DNA of 64,000 bases from Sisyra terminalis (GCA_958496175.1 OY292276.1:34616449-34680448), one strand, 5' to 3'; counted from the first letter of the stretch, positions 10,857-24,760 are shown. Program-made: numbers and translations. Notes: generated by a model not told the origin, from the sequence alone.

Positions 10857-13567
10857 CGTACGTATGGTTGTTATACTGTAAAAATAGTCAATAAGGACTC
10901 CTAGATGTCTATGGATGCGTCCAAATCTCCCACCCGAAAATTTTGCGATTGGAATACTTCCTTATATTTACAATACAAGACTAAAATATTGCCTATATTC
11001 AGTTTTTTTCAAAACAAGTTATTATTTTTAATCAATTATTCAGATTAATACAATAGTAGTCTTCTTCATTCGAATGATTGCTTATTTTATAACATTTAAT
11101 TGCCCATACAGAATATACTGGCCGATTTTTTTGGCCAAATAGTTACAGATTAATGAGAGAAATAACCTTGAGTTATACTAGTTGATTGATTAAATTAAAA
11201 ATAGAAAATATTTCAAGCAATTTTCAACAACGCCAACCTGTTATACTAAAGATTTCAATCTGACCTTCTCATTTTGCATGCTAAATTTTTATCTTTCATA
11301 AATAATCCGTGACTTTTTTCGAGATTCTTAAAATAAATGAACCCTTTTATACGTTTAATATTTGGATTCATTAATTTTTGCCTTGTCGTCAACACGGGGC
11401 TTATATAAAGAAAAATATCTCGAGAGAAATCACGAAAAGGTGCAATTGGGTGCACCAAGCTAGGAGGCACTGTATGGCGCCTGACATAGGGGATGAGTAA
11501 TGGCGTCCAGCGTCAATGTAACCCCGACGTCTATACTTACAGCTACGCGAGATTCCTTTGTTCCAAACGAACGCAGACACCCCAATCTTTTCAAAAACTG
11601 ATCATTTTTCCATCACATACATTGCAAAGAGGACAAGGCAAACATGATGAACTTTTTTCTTATATTTGCAACGAACAAAAGCTCGTAAGATGAAATATGA
11701 TTTGGAAAAACGAAGGCAAATACTAATCAAAATGTACGGTTATTACTTGAAAAAGTTCTTATGATGAAAATTACGGATAAATTAAACAAAGTTAATCCCT
11801 TATTATTTTAATTTTATCTTCATTATAATGTTAATATAATTTGTTACTTACTGTTGAGATTGTTTATAATCTACCTATAGTTTTAAATTAATTATAAAAA
11901 CGGCGATGGAAACATATTTCGATTGAATCAATGATTCTTTGGTTCGTTCAAGCGAGTGGAACGAATTCATTTGAAGGTGGTTCCTATAAAATTGTCTTCA
12001 ACGAACAATCAGGAAACCACAAAAAGTATATTATTTATTTCATAAATGTTAAAGACTTGAAAAAGTTAATTTATAAGTATCTTAAGTGTTCATCGATTAT
12101 ACATATTTTTTTCTTTATGAAATATGCTAAAAAATACCCAAAGTACTTTTATAACAGTAAAGCTTCTTTTTTTTACAACATGTGATATTGATTCGCCACT
12201 TACACCCCCAGAAGTATCCGCCCCCATGCACTACGGTGCATGACACGGAGCTAACAAAATGAACTTTTTCAACACAATTCATTCTATGTTACCTCTTGTA
12301 TTCACAGTGGCTCAAAAATAAAATTAAGTTCTTTTTCATATTAAAAAATAATAAAGTGTAATGAACCTTGCCAATTTTTTTTATTCCTACAAAGAACTAC
12401 ATAGTTTCAAATTGTTATGGTTCAAACTCTTAAATATATCTATATATTTATATTGAAATATTTTTTTAAAAAAACAGTTAATTATAAGTTAGAAGTGGTC
12501 GAATTCGTTCTGCTAGGTCACTTTTGAGAATGCGATGATCTTTATTTTAATCGAACAATAGGTCATGGTACGAATTAGGTAAGGTTAAATCGGTTAATTT
12601 TTTTGTGCGTATAATTTTTGTAAAATTTCATTATTTGACGACTAAAATATTATTTAAGTACTACGAACTTATCTTTAGATCTTTGTGCAAATTAAAAATG
12701 AAAGCAATGGTCCGCGTAGCAAATGAAATATCTATACAAAGTCTGTTTAAATAATTTCAAATTATAAAAGTCATTCTTTTTCTGCTAATTTTCAAAGAAA
12801 TTAGAAGAGTTCAACTGTAAAATTCCCAAAAATAAAAGTCGGTAATTTATTTCACGTTGTTACTAGAGGTCGAAGTCTATTATAAAGAACCGATTAATTA
12901 TCTAATTCATGAAAAATTCCAAACTCTCATATATATATATATATATTTTCTTAAATTAATGATAGTGGTAGTTTAGAAAAATTTTTGTAGTGTTTCGTAA
13001 TATAAGGTAAAAATTAGGATTCAATAAATTAATATTTTGATTCAATTAAATATTTAGTACAAAATCTATTTCCAATATTTCATCAATCAATTGAACCGGG
13101 TTTTACTTAAATCTACTTCTATGACTTCAGCAACCACACCGCCAAAATCGCCGAAATGTTAAGTTTCAGAATGTACTTAAATGATTAGCATAAAAAAATC
13201 CGTTTTTAGGCTTATATTTTTTTAGTAACAGAAAATATACTACTCCTATGCATTAACTGTTTCATAATATGGCCTTATCTGTAGCAAAAATTTTAGAATT
13301 ACAATTTTATTTTTAAGTCAGTTCTGAAGGAACTAAAATTGATCCTGAGCCTTTGGTCCACAATTAAAGCGACTTTTTGGTTATTTTTTTATTTTTTTTC
13401 ATTATTAATTCTATTTAAAGTCGCTCTAATAACTAGAGTTTCGCACAATTTTATTCACACTCTACTATTCACCAATAAAATCACTCACATTACTCTTCTA
13501 AGATGCATCATACTCACAATATCTAGCATTTAAACATAGATATTCATATATCTTGCTGTATCTCCGC
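10857..13567. other. Stretch without a supported gene
   Basis: Mostly plain AT-rich DNA. A less AT-biased patch at about 11395-11580 and an inverted repeat CATGCACTACGGTGCATG at about 12226-12243 are the only distinctive items. A short TA run sits near 12930. A pair AAAGCGAC / GTCGCT at about 13365-13424 may mark an old hairpin. Open frames in this interval show no motif. Confidence 0.5.
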
Positions 13568-14030
13568 AGCTTAAAGGAATCAGATGAACACTTGGATTCC
13601 TTTTACTGTGTTCAGGCATCCCTCGACATCCTGCGGTACTTGGCACTGCTCCCTTTCCTCTCTGTAATACTGGCATCGTGGAAGAATATGGTCCACTATT
13701 AACTCGTTAATTCATCTTCACATTTCCTGAATCTTATCTGTTCACCGAACATCAAATGAGAGTGGGTTAAAGTGGTCTGACAAACTCTCAGCCTGAAAGA
13801 CATCATACTATCCTTCTTGGGTACCCAGAGATAGACTACCTAGCACTATTTGTCAGACCTGCTGCAGCTTCTGAGGGTGGGCTTGCTATATATCATCCCA
13901 TTCCATCCAAATTTGTTTCTGAACCACTTTTATGGTGTCCTCTATGATGATTTCATCCGTAAGATGGTCTCTCCCCATAATTTCTTTCGCCGCTATGTTC
14001 CCTTAATCGTTTCCATCGGTTTCCTGAAGT
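13568..14030 (-). pseudogene. Non-LTR retrotransposon tail (RNase H / zinc-tail type), copy 1
   Basis: On the - strand broken frames give VVQKQIWMEWDDI, then RLRVCQTTLTHSHLMFGEQI, then FRKCEDEL and IVDHILPRCQYYREER, ending with QVPQDVEGCLNTVKGIQV and a stop near 13570. This matches the end of insect non-LTR pol proteins that carry an RNase H domain: W-x-x-W-D, RLRIGHTRLTHSHLMxGE, then CxxC...LTVxHILxxCPxYxxxR. The second Cys pair is eroded and frameshifts separate the blocks. The 5' part of the element is missing, as expected from truncated insertion. A second copy lies about 3 kb to the right. Confidence 0.75.
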
Positions 14031-16814
14031 CCTGAAATTCATACGAACTCTATGATTTTTCTCTCCGCCAACAATCTGCTTAGCCTGCGTTTTAAATGCT
14101 GTTATTGCCATATAAATACAAAATATACATTATGCAATGAGCGTACAAAAATTTATATATTAGAGACTGTACTTTGGGCATGAACCGTAATTTAACTCAG
14201 ATGTACTATTGTCGAAACGTGTGGAAACGATCCAATAATTCTGGGACTCTCTAAGAGTATATTAGAAGATTGCGTGGTGAATGTTACTATAGTCGACGTG
14301 CCACATTGTTTGAATACGTTTTAGAGAAAAGAATTTGAACGTTAGAATTTAGGTGATCGAGTAAATTGGAGTAATGTTTTTGAATACGTTCTTTAATAAA
14401 GGAAAAGTTAAGGTTTTTATGAATAATTCGGGTTTTAACATAATATAGAGCATTAATTATTCGACAGAGACTTTTAGATAGGAAGATTTGGATGTTTGAA
14501 GTTTTTACAGAATTCCACAATTCTACTCCAAAAGCCCAGTCAGTTAAGTTTTGGTATTTATTAAAGATTTTGGTCATAATATTCTTAATAGTCCATATCA
14601 TTCATTAATTTTTTGTCTTTTGAATTTAATATGTGGGTTCCAGTAAGGTTTCAGGTAAGGTGGCTATCTATAGATAAAAACTTTAACAGCGAATTTTGGA
14701 GCAGTTTTTATAATATCGTTTTCAAAGTATTGCTGGAGGATAAGTTAGGCATCTTAAGTTTAACGATGTCAGTATACTTTTTGACTGTTTATTTTCCATT
14801 TCTTACAATATTTACAGATGAGGCAAGAATTGCGTCGTCAGTATAGGTGGAAATACAGTATTGTGGATGAGTTGGGATATCAGCAGTATAAATTGTCTAA
14901 AACAAAGAACCAGTAATACTACCCTTTTTAGTTGTGAAGTGAAATTCTATTCTATGCTTCCTTAACATTTAAGTTTAGCTAAGATCAGTAATCTATAGGT
15001 TACATTTAAACATGTTTAAAAATCAAGATATATCCAACTAAATTGTCCTAAAAAATAAATTACATGGATTATTTTTGGATCATTGGTCTATTCAATCAAA
15101 ACTAAAAGTTCGAAGATTATTTTAAAGCAAATTGAATCAAAACACGTCAAAAGCTAGAGTTACTGCATGACGTAGAAACATACTTTAACTGTGAAAGTTT
15201 TATCCACAACTTTTCCTCAAGTTCAGTTGCCATTCTAGATTGTGGCGATGATTAAATATTAAAATTATCAAGTCTGAAGAAATTGTTTTTTACTAAAGTG
15301 TTTCTATCTCATAATTGTGAATAAAGTAACAAAAGTGATATGAGAAGTGAAACATTTTAAGTTTTACAAAAGGGTTAAGAAAATTCAGTAATTCATAAAA
15401 AGTCCAAAAAAGCATTTTCCATCAATCGCAAAAAAAAATTCGTATTACTTTTTTCAAAATTATGATTTTCAAACGTCGTGCAATAACAGAAGCTCTGCTT
15501 AATAAATAATAAAATGTCAGCTAAAAATATATTTTAACAGGTCATAAACACATTACTTCGAATAAGTATTACAAATTTTAATAACTTAATGCTTCCTTTA
15601 TATTTTGCTTGTTTATGATTCAATACCTAGCGTAACTTAAATATACCGTTCATCTCTGTTCTTCCTGAAAATAAAAACGAAACCGAAATTACAAAACATT
15701 ATTATCAACGAAATTTTATAAAATACGGTATTAAAGCCAGCTTGTAATCTTTTATGGTAATGTTGCAAATGTAGAAAATTTTAAGTCTTCGGAAAGTTTC
15801 GTTAAATAAAATTAACCTTTTTTTTAATTATAAAATTGGTACCAATATTTACATTAAGCTAATATCTGATAAAAATTAAAAAATTCTATGAATTTAAACC
15901 ATTTAAAACTTAAATGACGACCGACCACACTTCAAACATTTTATGACATTACCCTTAGGATATTAAGAACAAAATTATTTAAAATTGAAATTCTAAAATG
16001 AAAATTCTAGGGTTGAAACATTTGAACCGGAATATAGGAACACTATTAACTATTAGACTCTTTGGAAAACTCTTGACTAAGGTCAAATTCATCCTCTTAA
16101 ACTGCAATCAACCCCAGAGTTACAATTTTTCTAAACCAAGGCAATAACGATTGGTGATCCTTTCCTCCATAATTAAAGGTAGATAATTTTCAAAACCTCT
16201 CCAAATAAATATATTTTACAGAATAGAGGATTTCTTTAAACGGAAAAATCAACTTGAAAAAATAAAAACCCATAAGGAAATTTTGTCAATTTTTTTCTTT
16301 CAGCATATCGCCACTTCTGTTAAATTGTCATCTAGAATAGGGAGCTCGGATTGTTTCATTAATACTTCTACCTATTTTGAAATTATTCTGATAAAAATTA
16401 TGGTCATTTAACTACTAGGGTCGTGCACGATATTCTTTCGTGACTTCACACTCAAACTTCATCATTCAAAGGCAATCTCATTTTCATTTTCACTCACACT
16501 ATTTTTTCCAGTTTAATCGTATTCACAATAATTATCACATAGAGGCCCTAGTTTAAATGCCTTGGAATAGCCTAGTACACTTGAAGAATCTGATTAACCA
16601 TTGAATATTAGTCTAGAACAATTGTTTATTTCAAATTAAAGGTTCTTTCCTAAAAAAGTTACGTAATAAAGGAATATTCATTTATACCAATCAGAAGTAT
16701 TATTTACCTTTTTATTCCAGAAACGACGAAAATTTTTTAAATGAAAATTTTTTTTTTAGTTTTTGTTGGTATCGTTACGTTAATTATTTAATTCTGGTAT
16801 CCATCGATGTTCAG
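14031..16814. other. AT-rich stretch without a supported gene
   Basis: The longest open frame here (14287-14601, - strand, 104 codons) has no motif, no splice context and AT-driven composition. I do not support it as a gene. No repeat structure was recognised. Confidence 0.5.
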
Positions 16815-17205
16815 CCATACTTTGTATTTCTTCCTTTCTCCTCCATAATGCTGGCAGAGGAAAATATGAGAATTGGAGGAGAATATGATGCACTATTAAT
16901 TTGTCCCTACATCTGCTGTATCTCATCCATTCATCGAACTTCAGATGAGAGCGGGTTAACGCTCAGCCTGAAGGACATCTCACTATCCCTCCTCGTCAGG
17001 GTACCCAGAGGTGGACTACCCAGTATTGATGGTCTGACCCGCTGCAACTTCTGCGGATTGGCCCACCATATATCATCTCGTCCATAAGCTCAAAATTCGC
17101 TACTGATACTAATGCTAATGATACTAATACTAATAATACTGATACTAATGATACTAATGATACTAATCGCTGCTGATCTAATGGTGTCCTTCATGGTGAA
17201 TCCAC
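16815..17205 (-). pseudogene. Non-LTR retrotransposon tail, copy 2
   Basis: It resembles the 13.6-kb copy at DNA level (GGGTACCCAGAG, CTCAGCCTGAA, TCAGATGAGAGCGGGTTAA). On the - strand the frame gives LTRSHLKFDEWMRYSRC, then DKLIVHHILLQFSYF, lining up with LTHSHLMFGEQIRFRKC and DELIVDHILPRC of copy 1. His and hydrophobic positions are kept but the last Cys is Phe here. A microsatellite has expanded within it. Confidence 0.7.
17104..17166. repeat. GATACTAAT-type microsatellite
   Basis: Tandem variants of TGATACTAA / TAATACTAA over about 60 bp inside the second retrotransposon tail. Confidence 0.9.
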
Positions 17206-19451
17206 GAAGGTGTAGTATAAAGTACTCAGCTTGTATACAACCAATGTTTTCTTCATGGCCTATCAATACACATCAAATTTTGGAGACCCTATCTCTTTCT
17301 ACCTGTATTGATCAAGCGCATTTCATTAAATGTACATTTCTGACGAGGACCATTTTCAATCAAGTTTGTTGAAGTGAAATGATAGTTGGAAAGTCATAGG
17401 CACTCCGAATCAACAACCATAACTGTTCCAAATAATGTTAAATATGAGTCCTCTATACTACATCTCTATAAGTGTCTATAGTCATGAATTGATCTCCTCT
17501 TTGCAACTTCTTTTGCTACTGCATCGGCTAACTCGTATCCTTCGACACCTTGGTTTCTTAAAATTTCCACGAAACTCCTCGACCTTATGCCTCAAACATT
17601 TTCTTTTTAAAGTAAAAATTTTATCATTTAATGGGTACCAGTTTCACCTCAATTAAAAGAATAAAATTTCAATATTTTCTATTATTTATCAAATTGAGTG
17701 ACCGATCATGTACCTATTACCAATAGTGTAACACCTAGTCATCTATAAAAGAGAAGATGTGAACTCAGATCAAGATATTAAAACGTGAATTAAAATTCCA
17801 GAATATGTCTATAGTAAATATAATAATATTCAAACGAACAGTATCTTGAACTTAATCATAGTCATATACTACTTGGTATACTAAGGCTTATACTACGTGG
17901 TCTTATCCATACATTTATCTGTAAGATACAAGTCATTAAAACAACTACGATTAACCGTTTAAGGCTTTTGAAATGTGGTACTACAGATGTATTCTACGCA
18001 TACTTTGAACAAAAATAATAAAAACGTATTTGTATGAAGACCGAGTTTATTAGCCTTTTACAAAATCGAAAACTAAATATGTACAAAAAATTTGTTTGCT
18101 ACGTGGTGCAAATTATTGGCATCTGCAAACCAGCAAGCTGAAAAAAATCGAAGACAAAAGTCTCATTGGGTTCATAACTTATCCTAGTTGCAAAGCATCC
18201 TCGCCACTTGTAGACCAATTACAAAGAAAAATATTTAGATTTGTGACTAATCGAAAAAAGTTGAAAAAGCTCATTTGTCCTATGTTCGATAACGAAAACG
18301 GAAGCAAAGAAAAATAGAAAAATCAAATTGATTTTTCAAAATATCAACATTCTTACTTTCAGACATAAGTGTTTCACGTTTTAATGTAATTTAAACAGCA
18401 TTATGCGATTGTTGGAAGCATTGTAGTTTTACCATATTATGTATTATCAAAGCTTCTCGAAAAGAAAAATTAATAGGATGAAAGTTTTAAGGAACCGTGC
18501 ATGCACGATATCTAATGTAACCATTTTTCAAGAAACGATAACATATTTTTAAAACAAGACATTTTCCCGTAAAATATTGGAATTTCGGTAGGAAAAGAGA
18601 ACAAATGAAGATAAACGTCGCACACTTTTTTATTTTTGAATTTAGATAACGTTAAATGAACGTTTTGTTCTTAAAAGTTTCTTATTTGCATTACATTTAT
18701 GAAACTGTTTAATTTTAATATGTCCGTGAATGTTGAGTACTTATCAGAAAGGACATTTTTCAAAGATTCTTCAGATTGACACGTACCTATGTACCTCAAG
18801 TTATTTTGCATTAAATTAGACGAACATTTGATTAAACAGTTGAAAAAAAAAGATAAAAAGTCTTTCGCAACTCAATTCTTAAAATAAATTAAGTTTGTAA
18901 CAGAAATTCTTTTTTCTATAAATTATTCTGTTTGAACGAGACTCTAGAGCTTTTAAGTTGAAACATAAGAAAATTGCAAACGTGTCTGGAGTTCGTACAC
19001 TTGTTTTAGTAAAAATACAAAAGGCTTTTTATTAGACAAATTTACTTATCAAATATATGGAAGAGATTTCATTTGAACATTTTCAACAAAATTTTTATAA
19101 GATAAATCATTTTCAAATATCTTAATCAATTCATTTGAACTAAAAGACTTAGGTTTATTGTAAAGGAAATGGTCAAAATTATTTTTTTCAAATTTAAGAA
19201 AAAAAGTCCTAAAAATATCGAACAGATTGGTACAATTGTGCAAACTATTAACTAATGATGTGACAGGTTAAATAATTGGCTAATTAACCAGTTAAATAAC
19301 TGCTGCTACTTATCATACGTTATCTGCGCAGAAGAATTGTGCACATAAGCATAATTATACGTGTACCCGTATGTGTTAAATTAACTTTAAATAATCAATT
19401 TTTATAAACATAATCAGTTTTTATCCATTTAAAACAAAATAAAGGACTAAA
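17206..19451. other. AT-rich stretch without a supported gene
   Basis: The frame at 18096-18317 (+, 73 codons) contains KKLKKLICP and looks slightly less random than its neighbours, but no domain is recognised and it has no promoter or splice support. Other frames are short and AT-driven. Confidence 0.45.
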
Positions 19452-19665
19452 TCGCTTTTAGAACACTCAAATCTGGCAACGTTGCATTTTCTGCTTTGTT
19501 TTTAATTTAATTCGCGAATAAATCGGCGATTGAATGACAATTTAGTCACAGTAGAAAAAATTATACCACATTAGAATTTAATTAACAACAAAAATCGTGA
19601 ATAGAATAAAAAACAAAGTAGAAAATGCAACGTTGCCAGATTTGACTGTTCTAAAAGAGACTTGA
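19452..19665. mobile_element. MITE with about 65-bp inverted arms
   Basis: The left arm starts CTTTTAGAACACTCAAATCT and continues GGCAACGTTGCATTTTCT; the right arm ends in the complement (AGAAAATGCAACGTTGCC, then AGATTTGACTGTTCTAAAAG). About 80 bp lie between. Superfamily unassigned. Confidence 0.8.
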
Positions 19666-22065
19666 ACCAAAATAAAAATATAAATTTGCCTTTGAAATCA
19701 ATTTTTAAATTTTGTGACTAACTGCGTTTTAGGATAGAGTAATATTTAAATTGAGCCCTACTTTTTCATGATGGTTAATAAAGTTCTGAGAATCAGCCAC
19801 ATCGTTTTATAAATATCCTGGTAAATTATCTGGCTAAAATTGTAACAACAAAAAAATGGTAATTTTTCATCTCTAAGATTAACTCTAGAAAACTAGGAAA
19901 GTTTCTTCACAAAAACTATAATGCATATAATTGCTTGTGTAAAAAAACGGTAAGTTTGAATTTGAGTTTTAAGTTTCATCGAAAATATTATAAAATGTAT
20001 CAGTACTGACAGAATTGGAAGACTATTTTCGTACTTTAACTTACGAAGCCATAGTTATTTCACTCCAATATATGTATGCGTAATGTCAACTGACTTGCCC
20101 TGGAGTGCATCCAAATTCACCTTATAGCTATAATTATTCGTCATAAGGATAAAATGCAATTGCAAATATTTAAATAGATTTGAAGAAATAATATTTCTTC
20201 ATGTGCATTTACAATTCATTTATTGTTTTCAATGATCATACAAAGACGACACGTTTTAGGTTGCTTTCATGTGAAGCACTAAATTTAGCAATATTTAACC
20301 ACGAAATCTCAAAATTATTGTAAAAGAGTTAATACACAAATTAATATGATAAAAGAAAAAAAACAATGACGTTATAAAAAGGTATATTATCAGTGAAATA
20401 TGCACGCATTAAAATTCGGTATTTTTAGTAATCGTGTAATTTTTTTTATAATCCTGGTATTTTCGAGATATTAATTATATAAATTAAAATTAAAAAAAAA
20501 CTCCTGAATAGTATCGCTTCTTACCACTAAGGTATTTTTGCTTTTCCGCCATTAATTTTAAATGAATTTTGACTTGAAAAAAATTTCCCACAAAAACATC
20601 TTTATTTATTTTATAATTTACATTTTTTTTTTTTTTTTGAAAAACCACAATTCTATTTTAATATCACTTTGGACTAGAATATGAAAATATATCTTAGGAA
20701 TGACACTGGAATCAGAAGAAGTCGTTATTTGTAAAGTGATAGTTTTGTTACTAATTCTTTAAAAAGTAGAAAATTGTTCTATGGTTCCTCCCAGCACGAA
20801 GCAAATAACATCACTAATTTCAATTTTATCAGTAGCAATCAATAAATCAATTACTAGCTTCATTAACAAATTTTCGTTTTCTATCCCAGTAGCATGAAAT
20901 ACATACATAATTCAAATGCTTTAATAGTATATACGTATACTTGGAAAGTTTACTTATAAGAATTTTACTATTACTACTAACATCATGAAACATTAAATAA
21001 CAATTTACAACTAATTTTTCGACTAATGATACACAAAATCGAAAATATAAAAAAAGATATTCAAGAAAATTGGCAGAATTTAACAACGCTATTATTTCTT
21101 TCGATGTTTCCTTATCGATTTCCTTGATCATTCTTTTTAATATTCAGTATCGATTTACATGAATTAATTTTTTATCGAATTCATATCGATTATATATAGT
21201 ATATGTAGGTATATGTATATAGTATATGTATAGTATATATCAGTTAAATCGTAAATTCTATCGTATCTCTGAGGCATCTCCCCAGAATACCTAGAAAAAT
21301 GTTTATACTAAAAAAATTTCACTGATCCGCGGGCCAGAAAGGTTGAAAACCCCTGTTGTAGACAACCTTAAATGACGGCAAATAAAAATTGAATTGTAAT
21401 TAATAAATTCAAGTGTAGAAATTTTGAGAACTAAAATTCAGAAACTTTAACTCCTAAGACCGTCATATAATTTACTTTGGTATCGTTTAAAAAAGTTTGA
21501 TTATCACTGGTACCTACATGTATCATTATTAAATAATGATGATGATGATATATTCAATTAAATAAGGGTAATTTTAATTGAAATTGTATACAAATTCTTA
21601 TTAGGAGCTTTCGTAGCTTTAAATTACAGTACAAAATTTAAAAAAAAATGAAAAAATGAAAAAATTAAGTTTTTTTTTTGTACATTTTCCTGAATTTTAC
21701 TTATCGTTAAAATAAAATAAAAATAGAATGCAATTTTAAGTTTCTTCGAATTTCATTTGAAATATAAAAGTTATGAGATTAAGAAAATTCACTCGTTTTA
21801 AGGAAGGAAAAATTCGAAAAATCAATGTTATTTATATTTAAATGTTCATTAGCTTACTAGCACGTGTTTACGTTATCAGGAAAGAATCAAACTTGGCAGG
21901 GTTTTTTTTCGCATAATGTGACCATATTTTATTGAGAATATTAAGTTTGACAACGACCAAAACCACCATACTGTAATAGCTTTATTTTCCGTATTGCAAA
22001 ATATTTTTTTTAGGAAAAAATTATTGAAAAACTCAAATCGTATTTAGGCTTAATTGGAGTGATCG
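19666..22065. other. AT-rich stretch without a supported gene
   Basis: Includes an open frame at 20847-21131 (-, 94 codons) with no motif, and tandem TATATGTATAGTAT-type sequence near 21195-21240. At about 21322-21355 the text GATCCGCGGGCCAGAAAGG then TTGAAAACCCCTG resembles one terminal repeat of a hAT MITE; its partner was not found. Confidence 0.45.
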
Positions 22066-22560
22066 CCTGGGCTAACTCTGGATCAACGATTGACGTTCAC
22101 AACTCATATAAATAAAATAATAGATAAATGTATATGGTAGGTATACTCCTAACATTATACCCACTAATAAATAGGAAGTCATCTCTAAGTGGGAAAAATG
22201 AAATAATTCTGTATAAGACTATGGTCAAGCCTGTTATAACATATGGTTGTCCTGCATGGCACTGTGTCAGTAATAGACATATTATAACAGACTCTAGGTA
22301 TTACAAAACAATTTCTAAAACTCATTGGGAACTATTCACGAAATACGTATGTTAAAAAAATGCACAGGGATCTAGAAATTGACTTCTTAAAAGAACACAT
22401 AAAAAACATAATAAAAGATTCTACGAAAAATCTTTAGCTAAACAACTACATGTCCTAACATTCTATTGTGCAAAAATTTCCGAGAAAATTAGAAATATGT
22501 CAATCCTGAGAAAATACAGAGTTGCACAGAAAAATTATCAGGCCTAAATGTTTCAGAAAT
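22066..22560 (+). pseudogene. Jockey-like LINE reverse transcriptase C-terminal remnant
   Basis: Three blocks in different frames line up with the end of Jockey-clade reverse transcriptase. PGLTLDQRLTFTTHINKII (22066-22137) matches the YLGxxLDxxLxxxxHI step. LYPLINRKSSLSGKNEIILY with KTMVKPVITYGCPAW (within 22128-22355) matches LYPLLNRxSxLSxxNKxLLYKxxIRPxxTYGxxxW. HRDLEIDFLKEHIKNI (from 22342) matches the conserved HRDLxxxxVxExI tail. Frameshifts and a stop show it is dead. The 5' part is missing, as usual for LINEs. About 300 bp of likely 3' UTR follow. Confidence 0.85.
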
Positions 22561-24439
22561 CGAAAAATGTTAGAATTTTACCAAACTCAATTTACAAATG
22601 AAATCACTAGAGATAATTATTGATAATTAACCTTTTGACATTAACTATTGGCATCCTACGCTAGGTCTTGGCTGGAATGCTATTTAGTCGTAAAAGCATC
22701 TTACCAAGATGTATGCTTTTTAAAGGTCATGAAGCTTACAAAAAATAAACAAAAGGATCTCTAAAGCAGCTTTACAGAACTTTTACCAGCATTTATGGTA
22801 TTTAATAGATCAATTGTTTCTCTTGTCTCTCTTTTGCGATGAGTGTAGAGACCAAAAAACACAAAAATAAAAATTATTAATAACTTAAATAAAGAGACCT
22901 TTCAGCTCATAGCAAACGCTATATCCCATCGAAATAAGAACTTAGTGGCTCCCTCAACGGTTAGTCTACCGAAAAATAATAGTTTTATTTTTTACTTAGA
23001 TATACGCTAAGGATATGCTCTTTCTTAAATTCAGAGAAATTATCTCGATTTTGTTTCATTCAAGTTATATTCTGACGTTAAAAAGCAAACTTTAAAAAGA
23101 AAAACTATTGAATAATATTCTTTTAACTATAAAAACATAACAAATATACGCGAAGCAGTATTTTATTAATTAAGTGAAAACTAAGATTCAATACTACATC
23201 ATAAGATTTTTATATTAATTTTTATGTTAAAAGTTTGAGATCAAGTCGGCACGGGTTATTTAATATTTTAGTTATTTGAGTCAAATAGAAAAAAATAAAG
23301 GGTATAGGCATCTAAATTTGATAAATTTTTTTTTGCCTTTATAGCTTGGGACACCTTAATGTACATATATAAATTTTCTTCATTTTTTTTTCTGAAACCA
23401 TGAAAAGCTGAATTTTTAACATTTTGTCGTCTTAAGACCCAAACAAAATGCTAAAAAATAAATAAAATTTGTGAAAAAATGGGAAATGGGTAGCCAAGGT
23501 CAAAACGTAAGATATTGTGTTAAACACAAAAAGGAACTTTTAAGTTAAAATGTTAATAGGAAAGGGCTAGGCTAAGTAAACAAAAATTTTAAATTTCTAA
23601 ACTTAAACCTGTACATTAATCATAGAAAATAAAGTTTTATTCTATTCTGTTTTATTATTTTAATTAATTTTTATCCATTAAAAGAAATTTTTGACTGGAT
23701 TGAAGCAAATGCAACAAAGAAAGATGTGATTAACGCAGAAAAAAATTTTGAAGCTTGGCATTTACTTAATACACCATATGTACATTATTTTTAATTTTTT
23801 TAATCGATAAAAGACAATATTAATACGAGGAAAACCCAACTTTTAATAATGAAAAACTTTTATTTTGGCAGAAAAAAAATTTTTAATTCTAATGAGCAAA
23901 TGAGAGTCCAATAATGATAAGAGCGCTTATGGGTCTTCTGTGAGGTCACAATACGCATCAGTATGCGTATTAAGATCAAGATATTTAATCAGATCATTGA
24001 GCGGTTATCATAAAAACAGTATAAGAGTTAAGAAATTGTTTGAAATTTTTCACAATTTTTCGCCATGTAAAAATTTTTATACTCTAAAAATATTATCAAT
24101 TTTTATCTTTAGGAACAGTGGTTGTGTAGATTGTAAATAGTTTAAATCTGAACATGAGGTGATTGGAGTTAATTGATTTATTGAATAGGATTTTGAAAAA
24201 TGTTAATGTTATTTCAGTATAAGTTGAGTGTGTAAGTAGGTAGATACTGGTAAAATCGGCAATGGTTAAATAATTGAAAAATTCCAAGTGCAACTAGCGT
24301 ATGTTTAAATAGATTTTCGTTCAATTATTTTTATGTGCATACGATTGGTGTGGAGATTTGGTCTAAAATTAGTGTCCATACAAATTTTGAAACAAAGAAA
24401 AAGTAGGAGCGTGAAAAATAGCTCTGGAGATAGCGAATT
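22561..24439. other. LINE 3' flank and AT-rich DNA
   Basis: The first few hundred bases may be LINE 3' UTR. Near 23680-23790 a + frame reads EIFDWIEANATKKDVINAEK then NFEAWHLLNTPY, an unusually protein-like 40 codons in this AT-rich setting. No family is recognised and no splice or start context is clear. Elsewhere nothing. Confidence 0.4.
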
Positions 24440-24480
24440 TAGCTCCGCGTTGCATTTAAGCAGACGACGGCGCAGTGATG

Positions 24481-24538
24481 CACGTGCGCGGGAGGTAGCG
24501 CCGGGGGCGGCTATTGCGAGGGTTTGGGACGGGGGCGG
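24481..24538 (+). promoter_or_regulatory. E-box and two GC boxes
   Basis: CACGTG lies at 24481-24486 and GGGGGCGG at 24503-24510 and 24531-24538, the latter two 28 bp apart. These match bHLH/Myc-type and Sp/KLF-type sites. A CCAAT motif sits further down at 25363-25367. Motif matches only. Confidence 0.45.
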
Positions 24539-24628
24539 TTGTGACGCGGGTAGTGGGAATGTGAAGGGTGGTACGAGACGACGGGCAGTGCACTAGACGA
24601 CTTGGCAACCGTGCATCGATGCCACCAC

Positions 24629-24730
24629 CGTCGTCATCGTCGTCGTCGTCGCCGTCATAGCCGTCGTCGCTGTCCGCCGCTCTTCCACTGTTACTATCAC
24701 CGCCTCCGCCACTGTGGCCGTCGTTCGCCG

Positions 24731-24760
<30 letters not shown>
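24629..24760. repeat. Trinucleotide repeats (GTC/GCC and CAC/CAT)
   Basis: Imperfect CGT/GTC repeats at 24629-24660 and about 24662-24671, and CCACCACCACCATCATCATC-type repeats at 24728-24760. They account for the poly-Ser, Asp and His frames. Confidence 0.9.

Noticed and set aside
14287..14601. 104-codon frame (- strand)
   Set aside because: No motif, AT-driven composition, no start or splice context; expected by chance in a window this size.
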